DNA from: Sipunculus nudus
Taxonomy: Eukaryota; Annelida; Sipuncula; Golfingiida; Sipunculidae
Assembly (NCBI GenBank): GCA_026874595.1
Contig: CM049314.1
Span: forward strand, 11,960,729 to 12,024,728
Direction of reading: 5' to 3'
DNA: 64,000 nt
This document shows, piece by piece, positions 26,301 to 37,828 of the stretch. The first letter of the stretch is position 1. The number at the start of each line of letters is the position of its first letter. The notes beneath the pieces were generated by a model. The model searched no databases. It was not told the DNA's origin and worked only from the letters and a program-made list of their open reading frames with translations. A program made the position numbers and the translations under genes.

Positions 26301-28374
26301 AACAACAAATGGGGTCCAATCAATCATGTTCATTCAACTTCTGCTTTAGGGGTTCTTTATTCCAACAGTTACGATTTGTTCATTGTTGGGTGGTCAGTCC
26401 AGGCGGAAGACGAGCAAAGGACGAAAGTGTATCGTAATATATTAGAACGACTGAAACCCAGATAAAAAAAAGATATAAAAATCAGGTAAAGCTTATGATA
26501 GACGAAACTGAAACGGATGAGGTCCTTCCTTACAAGGTCAATATAGAAATAATAGGTACTTCTGAACAGGCTCATATGAAAGAGATAAAAAACATAAAAT
26601 ATTGTTCAATGCATATTTGTCTTATTTTCTTCCATTCTTTATCCACGTTAACCATCATTGAAATTTTCCATGTCTCGAAGTGAATAATATAATTAATTAT
26701 AAAATAAGGTATGAGGTAGCGCACAGAATTATAAATGTATGTATTACCTTGATATCATTGTCTTAGTCACATAATGAACCTGAACGCATATGACTGCCTG
26801 TAATCGGAATATGGGTGACCACTGGAGAATTTTCATATTTCAGGAATTAATAGCTACCCAATCCCTGCAGGCTGGAATAGCATCGAATCACTGAAAAGAT
26901 GGAAAAAAGTGTATATCGCTAAGACGGGAACTGTATCGATTGCATCCAACAAGCGGGTCCCCAAGGGAACAGGACTTATCTGACGCTAGTCCCAAATGTG
27001 AACACACGTCAGGATTTACTTCAACAGGATTCCAAGCGCAGCCATTTTGACTGTTAGAAAAGCTCTCTTCTTCAAAAACTCAAATTGAAGGACTCTTATA
27101 TACAAGCGACATTCACCATCATGAATATGTCCTGGTTAATCAACAGGCATTCGCGTCCAGAATATTTAATTGAGGATACATTTAAGCAGGTTTACATTTC
27201 TATGATGTTAAGTATATGGTCAGTGGGATGTGACCTGACAGATGGACGAGTGCCCAGAGACATAGATGGAATGAGGACGAGAAAGAGTCGAGAAACGGCC
27301 TCTCAAAGTTGTCAGAAGAACGTTTTTATATTACATCCGAATTTTCAAGATCGACAGAGCGTTGAAAACGCGGAGCAATCACAGTCTTCCATAGCTTGGG
27401 GAACATAAAAGATACGACGTTACCAATACCTATCAACTATTACCCACCGGCCTTGTGGATACGGAGAAAATAAAAAAAAAAGAATAAAACTTTTTTATCT
27501 TCTTGATTCACTGCTGTCAATGTATTTCATCTTATCGATAATAAACTCAGTGCGCATCGTTTCTTTTAAACTAGGTTTGCTACTTTTATGAGATGTGGAA
27601 CGTATAAAAGTGACTTCATATAGTCTATGTGTCTCTGTTACAATCTGTTTATTTGTTTATTTGTTGGGTAGTTTCTTACCAAACACTAACAGTTTTGTGC
27701 AGGGGAGGGACATGAGGCAGAGGGAGTCTTTTTTAGGCTTAATACAATTCTAGCTTATATGCTTTTTTATACACAACTTTCTCCGATCATACAAACTCAT
27801 TTTTGTCTGTATCTAACGTCTAGTTACTAAAGATAATCCCTTGAAACTTTAAAAAAAAAAAAATAGGAAACGATACCATACAGCCTGTTCGTTTTGACTA
27901 GATTCACTTGTTCATTTCACTTTGAGCCCGGCTAAGAGTAATCCAAACACAACCAAGAAGGACATCTGGCGAACCCTAGTTTTGCTTAGGGTATATTGCA
28001 ACAAGTAGCATTTCAAGTACCTCACATACGCAACCAAACATCTTATTTTGCCTGGTTTTACTAAAAGGCAATACTGGCGCATGTGCTGTGTTTACTAACC
28101 GATTGTTAATAAACAAACTCATAAATCCGTTATAAAAACAGAAATTACTTAAAGTTCATTAATTTGTACACAAAGAAAGCCAGAAATTACACACATTCTA
28201 CAGGAAAGGTAGATGCATAGGTGACTTTTCTGGGCAAAAGTATACTGATATAATTTATCAATATAATCCTCCGTGTATCCATTTACTCAAGATAATCAAA
28301 TTAGGAAGGAGGGCAAGGAGAACCAAACTTTAACAATTATTTCATCAATATGTTAAGGTGATTTCCTTCATCAA
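23400..28374. other. Intergenic DNA, no supported gene
   Basis: Open frames of 60-123 codons on both strands (24872-25207, 25135-25506, 25776-26060, 27085-27408) show no domain, conserved motif or splice support. A 31-bp near-duplicate (ACCAGTTCTTGTTT...GACATA / GACGTA) lies at about 25904-25965. Gene-free DNA with no other structure that I can see. Confidence 0.4.
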
Positions 28375-28722
28375 GTTCTTATATAAGTCCTTCAATGGTT
28401 ATAATATTTCCAACAAAAATATTGAAATATATCAGATACTTCCCAAGGCCATCTGCCCATGCAGGGTCGTATTATAAATTCTTTCATCTTGTTCTTATAT
28501 AAGTTCTACAATGGTTATAAAATTTCAGACAAAGATATTGAAATATATCAGAAACTTCTCAAGGCGACTTGCCCGTGCTGGGTTGTATTATAAATTCCGT
28601 TCATCTAGTTCTCATATAAGTCCTTCTATGGTTAGAATATTCCAGACAAAGATATTGGAATATATCAGATACTTCACAAAGCGACTTACCCGTGCTGGGT
28701 CATCTTATCTTATAAATACCTT
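28375..28722. repeat. Three tandem copies of a 116-117 bp unit
   Basis: Units start with GTTCTTATATAAGTCCTTC at 28375, GTTCTTATATAAGTTCTAC at 28491 and GTTCTCATATAAGTCCTTC at 28608. Each contains ATTGAAATATATCAGA or a close variant, and a TGCCC(A/G)TGC(A/T)GGGT block. The 144-codon open frame beginning at 28511 runs through copies 2 and 3 and is not a convincing gene. Confidence 0.9.
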
Positions 28723-31700
28723 CTACAATTTAAACACTATGGATTTGTATGGCTATGCAAGCGTACTCAAAGTAGTTGGCCAAATTACTTTTCAGCATCT
28801 TGGCAGGAGATCAAAGAGAGGTTTTTACTGGAAGATTAATATTTCCAGTTGTACCATGATTTCGGGAGTCCATGACGTACATATAGGACCGGGAATCAAG
28901 TATAACCCCAGAGTACTATGGCCTATATTTAAAGATATAGGTTAATGTCCACTGGACGGGATGGGCAGCTGAAGGCCACACAGGTAATCTCAGGGTTAGC
29001 CCTATGATCTGCTGTGCAGGTGGCCGCAGGTTTACGGATGGGAACCACAGTCCAGTGAACCAGTCGAGCTTCACCTTGCAAACCTTATTTATACCTCAAG
29101 TTGGAAGGAATGTGTTCATACCCGTTCGTGTGTGTTTGTGCGCGTGTGTTTGTTTGTTCACAACATAACTCACGCAATCATGAATGGAACCTCATGTAAA
29201 TTTTCAGTGCATTTCGGGAATGGGCCAACGAAGAATCGATTACATTTCGGTGTGCATCTAGCACCTTTGTCGAATTCAGAGCATCACCACGGAATATTCT
29301 CAAATGTACGGTCATCTCTGCACGGATTAACCTTGAAATATGGGCTAAAAATATTTGAATGCAGACAAGGTCCATGCAGCCTCATGCGCTTCGCCGTGTG
29401 AACTATAACGACCTGTCCACGTGTCGGTCTAGCGCCCTAAACCTCGGACTGACGGTGCCCAGTGTGTTCGCAGAGCTTTTTTGATACATGTAGTCTCAGT
29501 TCTGAGGTCCGTTGGTGCACAAACCAAACAATGAGCATCCAACAATAGCGACCCCCATATTGCGGAGGCAAGTATCCATTGGGATGCAGATTTCTAGTTT
29601 CTTTAAAGTGCAGCACATCAGTGTGTTTCGGAAATTAGTTTCCAATATGTTTATTGGTAAAACAACATGAGTGTCGCAAAGTAAGTTTACAGTTATATAA
29701 ATGCTGCATCCCAAAATGAATGATATGTATATCGTATTTCATGGAGCAAGCCCTAAGTATACACAAACGTAGTTATGGTGATGTAGAAAGAGGGGAACAA
29801 ATAGGCTCGCGTGGCAGTGTGTATTGTTATCTGATTAGACAATTAAAAACACACCTGTAGTTCTGCCAGGCGGTTTTTATTATACTTGCCACTAAAATAT
29901 GCAACACCTAAAGTAATCCAGTGCCTCGATTGAATTCAGGGAGGCAGGGACTTTTGTAGATGTTAAATTAACCATGTATGCCTATATGTTTTTCTCGTCT
30001 GGGGGTAACTTTTACTAATTCAATGGCGGAGAACTGTTAATGTAAATCACATTGACTTGCTTAGTCTACTGGTATAAAATTAAATATACATCACCTCATG
30101 TGTCAGGTTGCCAGAACGAATAGAGGAAATCATTATAACCTAGTACCTGTTGACTGGCTGACATTTTTAAACAGTTCTTGGTGGAGGAATAAGTCCCCTT
30201 TTAATTAACGTATCCATTGAAATAGGATTGGGCGATATACCGGCATCATATTAGCTTGGTATAACCCGATATTTTTGGTATTCATTGGTATTTATGGTAT
30301 TTCCCCTTAATCATGGTATTTTTGGTATTTATCGTGAGGTATAGTGGAATGCCGGTATTTTGGCGATCCCCTTTCCGTAGTTTTATCATAGTTTATATGA
30401 TATTTTGTTGGTGTTTGTGGACGATGCACTAACACTTGATCTAGTGAAAGGGTATGCTTTTTCAAAAGAAAATGCGATCGATCGCATGAATTTAGTATCG
30501 AGGTGTGAAGAGTTTCTATTGCTCAGCCGGGATTTCTTTTCACTCTTTGAAACCCTAGCTAGGCTATGTAATTGTGATGTGAATATCCTGTCAAAGTGTG
30601 CTGTCATCGTTTAATGAAAAAAATTAGTTTCATCTACACTGAGTCAGTTTATGTGTATGTAAACCTTTAACTCATTTTGGTGGGGAACATGCCCCTTTCC
30701 ATTTGGTTTCAACCAATGGGGACATACCATATTTTATTCCCCATATTTTGCAAAATAATTAAATGCCTTTTTGTCATAAAACAGACCCTCATTTCAAGCT
30801 GTCATAATAATAGCTTTAACAATAATGTGGTTCATAAAGGGTTAACAAATATCAATGTACTGCAGGATTTAAGAATATATTAAATGTCTAATTTTAAATA
30901 TGACATTAAAATATGATGTGCATCTACCATAGCCACGATATTATTAAAAGCAACAGTTAAACGCCCAAATCAAATAATTCATGTTACTTTTATTGACTAA
31001 AATCAACCCTTTTTTCGCTAAATACCTTATGGCAGATCCAAGGGTGCAAAGCTTTCATACGCTCATTACCCTAACATGTAAAGGGGAACTTTTCTGCTTG
31101 TTGGTGGTATCTGAATCAAGAATATTTCCTGTTATTTGAAAACCCAAGTTATATACTTTATATATGCTTATATATAATGCTTTATATTTGTTTATATTTC
31201 AAATCAAAATTATGAGAAAAGTCCACTTTACACGAGGGCAACGCTCCTCAAACACCTAATCCCTCCGCCAAGACACACAATATAGACAGTGGCTCTTTGA
31301 AAATACTTGGAAGCCGGATCCAAACATTAATGACATTCAAACTGAAATTTTAAAATGTCTATTGCAGTCGGGTGGAGGTTAAATATTGTATATCTTGCTG
31401 CAAGGGTCTTTGCGTCTGTGTAAGAGTGTCTATGGGCGTGTGTGTATGGGTATGTAGAAAGGTATGTGCAAGGTGTGATTCGCAATCCCCTATCTGCGCT
31501 CCATATTACAAAAGGATATTGCGTTCCTGGAGGGGAGGAAACGGAGTGATTGTGTGGATTCGAAGTCCACGCCCCCCACATTGCAAAAGAAACTGCGCCA
31601 CTGGCTAGTTTTAATTTATACTAACTTTACCGTTGTAGAACTTATATTGATCCAACGTGAAGATTCGTTATGGTGGCCAAACCCTAAAAATACCCTTTAT

Positions 31701-33420
31701 TATGGGCATGTTACAAAGGACGAGGAAGGGCCCTTTTAGAAAGTAACATGGTTTTATCTCAAGAAAATTTACGATATCATGCGATTTTGCCCTGGGTTCG
31801 CTTGGAGTTAAACCAGTGATCAATTTCATTCATCCATCTTAGGTGGTATTTTCGGAGTAACGGGTTCATTACATATAAAAGGAAGGGATGGTGGGGGATG
31901 GTAAAAGGGATGGCCACTAAAATTTTTATAAAATACAATTCCATAATTTAAAACGGAGTTTATGAAACCCCTGGTGCAGTTACTACCAGGGAATCAGTCT
32001 GAGTGGCTGAATTTGATTAACTGGTCCGGTCAGGAAATTTTATTGCTTGCAGCATTCAATAGACGCCATGTTCATGGTTGTTTTTGCTGCTTTGGAAGTT
32101 TTGATAAAAGAAAATAAAAAATAAAAGAAAAACAGATCAAGAGGTGGGGTGGAGGGGAGGGGCAGGGGGAGCGCCCCAAACCCCTAAGACCAGGCCTCTC
32201 CTCCCCTTCAACCGCCCCAATTTTTAAAGACTTAAAAAAAAGGTTTTTCGGTCAAGACTCCCCTTTTCGGACCTTGGGAATATCTAATTTTTTAAATTAA
32301 AATTTAATTTTAAGCCTTCGTGGACCCCTATTACCATGCTTGATCCGCATATGGAGAAATAATGCTTTACCATTTCTTAGGGGAAAATCTGCAGGTTTAT
32401 TGTGATAAAGGGAATGAAATGTGAGATTGATTCGCTTCATAACATAGAAGTCCACGAGAGTAACTGTATGCCTGGGAAACAGTGGATAGAGGACGGTAAG
32501 TTTACCTACCCATTATCTCGTCCGGAGAATCGATATAAACATAGCAGACGTAATACATGTACAGATATTCCCGCGTTGCGTTTCTGCGAGCAGGATGTAG
32601 GTAAGTGGGGTACGGTAGTTCCTGAGAGTGTAGCTATGTCGATGAAATAACATAAACAAAAGGATATCAGAAAACAGTTGGTCCCAATGGGATTACTGCT
32701 AATGTGATTTCCAGGACTAAGTCCCGTGTAAACGTAGACATCAATGCGAATTATTTGGGTAATGGGAAGGTGTCAGGCTTCATTTAGGACTTCAACATGT
32801 TTAATTTCATTACAGAAGGTTCACGTTTGACTACAACAAACAGGAAAAATAAAATGATACTATGTGTTGGATTGGGTACATTTAAAACACGATGGGTTAT
32901 ATGGTATTATGATATATTTCTTATAATGTCAGTCAGGAAATCGTTTCGAGAGTTCGTGTTTGTTTAAATGATGATGTGAAAAAATACAGCCTATAAAATT
33001 TTACTACTTCAATCGGATTGAGTATTTTTAAAAAAACATGGGGTTTATTGTATTATTTAAAAAAATATTTCTTGTCCGATCAATACAAAATGAGCAAATA
33101 TTAATGTCCCAGAGAACGGAGACTTTATCATATTATTGCTATTCAAGTAGAGAGTATAACCAGATGATTTTTTAAATATTTTTTTGGTACCTTTATATGG
33201 AGTATCATGGTTAGATGTTAACATGAGAACTTAGGACAGAGAGCACTGGTGCCTCGTTTGAAGTAAATTCAGTAAAGTTTAATTCCGTGAGAGCCGTCTC
33301 TGTCTCTAAAGTAACGTTGTTTATTGGAGACTTCAAAGGCAGAACTCCTGCTTAGTTTGTTTTTCTCAGAGTTTGATCTCTGTAGGCGTGTCCATCTTAA
33401 TATTCATGTAATAATTGACG
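28723..33420. other. Intergenic DNA with G-rich repeat fragments
   Basis: No supported gene. G/C-rich repeat-like stretches lie at about 31535-31580 and 32140-32345 (AGGGGCAGGGGGAGCGCCCC to TGGACCCC). Otherwise AT-rich sequence with chance open frames. Confidence 0.4.
30225..30370. mobile_element. Short inverted-repeat element with (GGTATTT) repeats
   Basis: The left arm GGATTGGGCGATATACCGGCAT (30225-30246, shown as GGCGATATACCGGCAT) is an imperfect inverted copy of the right arm ATGCCGGTATTTTGGCGATC (30349-30368). The interior is mostly GGTATTT-like words. It resembles a small MITE; no clear target-site duplication was found. Confidence 0.35.
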
Positions 33421-33465
33421 ACCGCCATAATATAGTGATGATGGGCAGAAGACGGTCGGGATTCG

Positions 33466-33860
33466 TGACGTCAGCAAGCACATATAAATCTATGTTGAGA
33501 ATAAAATCACTACAATTGGCTGTTAAGCGCGCCAGTTTGGGAGTAGTCTGACTATTGTCCCCACTCCAGAGGCAAGACTGCGTTTATCAGAGTCTGGACA
33601 GCTGAGAGAATGTGTCTGTAAACGTAAATTTTTGGTGCCTGAGGAAGGCCACGCTAATAACTCTTTAACGGACTTCAGAGCAGATATTGCAGTAATCCGA
33701 CGATCTTGTATCTGTTGTGAGCGCTTCCGGGAACAGGCTTAGCACTTTATATACACGCGAAACTTAGGCGTTACTGGATATTGTAGTGTGGAGACATATT
33801 CAGTTCCTAGTGCTGGAAGATTCCAGGACAAATAAACTGTGAAAGACATTAATTCTAAGG
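33466..33860 (+). promoter_or_regulatory. Promoter-like patch: CRE, TATA box and downstream splice donor
   Basis: A full palindromic CRE, TGACGTCA (33466-33473), sits about 10 bases before TATAAAT (33483-33489). About 370 bases of GC-richer sequence follow, ending AAG|GTAAGA (donor GT at 33860-33861). This order suggests a core promoter and non-coding first exon on the + strand. The next + strand gene is Kv gene 3, 8.4 kb downstream, so a leader exon for it is possible. A solitary LTR or another element's promoter is the main alternative. Confidence 0.3.
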
Positions 33861-35832
33861 TAAGATAAAATAGGCTGTGGGCCTATCAGTCAGTGCTGTG
33901 AACTGTGCTTTTAGGGGCAAACTTGTACTCTGGCGTAGAACTCTTAATCTTTTGAGCCCTGTGTATATACAAATGAGCAGCGTAAATAGTACTCCCTTGT
34001 GTATAAACAAGTGAACATAGCGGACTTAGTGATATTGTATTTCTTATTTGACGCCTGTGATCATCAGTGTTTATATGTATGGAGCATCTCTCCAGAGAAA
34101 TGTAAGCGTATTCTTTTCTTCAATATATTGATTTGTTTTGTTAAATCATGACTTATTCATCTATTGGAGTGAATGTATGAATGAGTTTCAGCCGGTTTGG
34201 TTTACCATTTTAAAGAACCTGTTCGTTCTTACCTTTAGGGGTGTGACAGTTAATATAGGATTAAGCCCGGAGCATCAGGTTCAATTTGAAATACGCATAG
34301 AAAAAAAAAAGAAACTTTATCAGCTTAATTAAATATGTTGTACGATCTGCTGTGTCTGTCACGAATTAACTGAGTAGCTTCGTGTTTATTAAACAGAAGT
34401 GTGTAGAATACGTGAAATAATAAGTAAGGTTATAGCTAACAATTCATTTCCTACTTGAACATGTGATTTGTTGCAAATATGCAAAAGACAACCTCTTACA
34501 TCTACTTTATTAGCCTCTGACATATTAAACTATGATATTTGCTAGTAACAGGTAATATACGGGTTTCCACTTGAGATGGACATCGGTATGTCCCTACCAT
34601 ATTTAGATCATTCCATGTTCTTCCTATTTGTAACACGGATGACATTGAAGATTACTTAAAGCAATTTAACTTTGTATGATATAGATCATTTTCAAATTTA
34701 TTTTAGGTGTAAACATTTACACATTTTTGCCCGGCAAGGTCATTGCTTTGGATATAATGCTAAATTAGAAAGCAGTGACACAGACACACACTGAGGAATC
34801 GTGAACATGAGAATGCTTAGTGAGCAGACATCACCGGGCATTCATAGACACTATACACAATAACTTTACAAGGTAACCCGGTGCGACAGAAGTATATCTG
34901 ACAACTTTTATCAGTTCACAGTGGGGGATTAATGATACAACTTCTGACTTCCTGGCTCGTGAGGTATTATAAGTCTGTTTCTATATACATAAACAAGCGG
35001 TATGTATATAATTACCACCTGTTTTCCGCCTTGATGGGTAGCTGACGTTAATCATATAAACCGTGGTTAGACAGGTATTTCGATATTAACAGATGTTATA
35101 CTAATAGAGGTCGCCCTCAGGGGTGTGCAAGTAATAGATATTACAACACACAATTATATGATTAGCCTTATACACGAGAGAAGCTATACCTAGGCTCATA
35201 ATACGTAATCATCAATTTAAGGGTGACAGTAGTTAATAACGTGTTAATACAACCAAGGGACGTGGCCAGATTTATTGATGTAGGCTTACCTGCAAGACAA
35301 ATAACCATTCGACAGATTAAAAATCTACCCGGGATATATTTATATATGTTAAATTATTGCAGACGAAACTGTCCAATGATTGAAACTTGACTGATATTTT
35401 CTTGCACATAAATTTCCTAGCGTCTGGAAAAGTAGTCCGCAATATTATATAGGGGTGGGTGGGGAGGGGGGGGGGGGAGTGGCAACCCCTTGGCGTTACC
35501 CCCCTCCGCCATCGTTCCTTTATACAGCTGCAGCATCCTGGAAAAGGCAACTGCTTTATATACAAGTCACGTCAAGTACACACATTCACCCAAAATACAA
35601 GTTAAAGACATGAAGCAGTAACGCAGATATATTTTAGTTCAGAATCACATAAATAATGAACAGAATTAAACATATAAACCAGCGGCCGTCTTTGACGACT
35701 TTTTCTTAAGTGTGCAGTGGAGGATGACTGAGAGGTTTCAATGGACTTTCCGCGCGGGCTATTCTGTGTTTTGAAACTGGATCAATACGTTTATGGCGTC
35801 CTTGAACATTTGCTGATTCCACATAGACCGCT

Positions 35833-36300
35833 ACCATACTACACGGGGTTGGCACCTGTGGTGTTGAGCCGTGCTGAAAGGGATTCATTGACACTTTGCT
35901 ACGTGAGTGATGAATGATGTGGTGCATGTTAGACTTCCCCGAAGTGGATTATCAACATATTTTAACGGACTTCATACCCTCTTCGCAATATTTAAATTAT
36001 ACCTACGCCGCTGGTGTATTTAGAAACTCAAGTGCACTGTGGGGAGAGGATTTATTTGCCTACAACCCCAGAAGAGTCGTACTTATTAGTTGGATTTAGT
36101 GCATTGTGCCGTATTGTTGGCCGCCGTAAAATAACGATAATCATTACCTGATTTTGTTAGAGAACTATACCCCATACTACACGGGGTTGACAGCCGTGGT
36201 GTTGAGCCGTGCTGTGAGGGATTCATTGACACTTTGCTACGGGAGTAATGAATGATGTGGCTGTGTGGCTGTCGTTAGACTTTCCCGAAGTGGATTACAA
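35833..36300. repeat. Direct duplication of about 110 bp, 339 bp apart
   Basis: CATACTACACGGGGTTG...GTGGTGTTGAGCCGTGCTG...GGGATTCATTGACACTTTGCTACG at about 35833-35925 recurs at about 36172-36260. In both places it is followed by CCCGAAGTGGATTA (about 35938 and 36284). Confidence 0.85.
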
Positions 36301-36806
36301 CTGTTCATGTTGAATATGCATCCCATGTTGAATAGCTCTCTGCAGCCATGCGGGTAAAGTGAATATAAATATTGTCTGTAAAACAAACGCTCCGGTCTAG
36401 GTAAGCTACCGAGAACATTAATCATGGATTTTCCCGCAATACCTTGAGCTTCCAGACTTTTTGTTGTTGTGTCTATGGGGCAACATGTAAGTACATTAAG
36501 CAGCTATGTCCTGTAGGAATTTGACTTCCCTCTCAATAAAGCACTTCATTTACGTTTACACCATCCTACATTTGGCATGTCAACGAATTATATACTGTTT
36601 CCAATTTAGAATCAATTAAAAGCTGGTGCTATATATAAAAATCCTTATTGTCTAACAAACGGTGATCGATTCATAACGTTTTTACTTAGTTGTCGATAAT
36701 TATAAATAATGGATATAATTATAATCATTTCCCATGTGTATAATATATAAATATTTAATTTAAATCTCCAGCAACAGTTTCTAAGTAAGTTAAATTTTCT
36801 AAGTTA

Positions 36807-36810
<4 letters not shown>

Positions 36811-36858
<48 letters not shown>
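36811..36858. repeat. (TA)n microsatellite
   Basis: Pure TA run of 48 bases. Confidence 0.95.
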
Positions 36859-36861
<3 letters not shown>

Positions 36862-37766
36862 GCAAACTATATTTTCGTTTAACATGTTTCATATGCAGCG
36901 CCAGTCTTGTTGCGACATGTAGAGATGTAGCGATAACAAGCGTCAGAAGGGCAATGTTGCCACCAGTAGTAATGTGAACATGATATATATATATATTCCC
37001 TCTGGAATAGGGATTCTGAATACTGTTCATTGTGTGATCTTACAAACCCAAGCAGTGATTAGTTGGTCGTGTCGGGTATGTGGAACCATGATAAAATGTA
37101 TGGTACCCCAGAATACCTGCTGATTTGTAACAGTCATTGGGTCTCTCATGATACTGTGTTATTCGCAAGGCTTGCAAGTCAAGTATAAATACAAAAATTT
37201 ACACTTCCATCCAGGTTCATAATTTCATTGTTTTGCCTCTAAATTTCTTGAGAAAGAAGAGATTCTGAACTTAATCCTATGTGTCGCTTGGTTCAGTGCC
37301 TTAAAGCCATTATTCCATTTGAGGTCGTTTATACTCAAAAAGATCTTCTTGCAGTAAGGAATTGAAGAATGGCCAGAACTCCTTGTTTTAACTATCAAAC
37401 TAATAAATCGAAATTCGTCACAGTTCAAGGAAACATTGCACATGCGCATGTTTACAAATAGTACTTATTCTACTGGTGGCATTCAGCAATTTTGTCCAAA
37501 CGGGTAGTCATATATATCAACAATATATTAACAGGCTTATCGCCGACTTTAATGAGTGTCTGGTCTACAACCAAAAGAAACCTGGCATATAATGGAGAAC
37601 TTATTATTTGTGCCAACGGGGCATCAGTGAAAAAGTTTATATCATTGTTAACTGTTGGATATTCTTTCAGTTGATAAGCCTTTGTATTGTAGCTGCCAGA
37701 CATATATACAAGAAGCCAGTCGGAACACTGATGTATGTTGTATTAATGGTACCATAACCCCTCAAC

Positions 37767-37828
37767 GATAATAACGTATTGGTGATACGTGGAACCAGAT
37801 AATAACGTATTGGTGATACGTGGAACCA
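37767..37828. repeat. 31-bp perfect tandem duplication
   Basis: GATAATAACGTATTGGTGAT... (31 bases) at 37767-37797 is repeated exactly at 37798-37828. Confidence 0.9.

Noticed and set aside
27085-27408. 107-codon + strand frame
   Set aside because: No recognisable motif; could not be distinguished from chance.
28511-28945. 144-codon + strand frame as a gene
   Set aside because: Runs through a 116-bp tandem repeat, contains no recognised domain and has AT-driven composition. Noted only as a finding.
33240-33860. Solo LTR interpretation of the CRE-TATA block
   Set aside because: No TG...CA ends or flanking duplication could be fixed, and no second copy exists in the window. Kept as the alternative to a leader exon.
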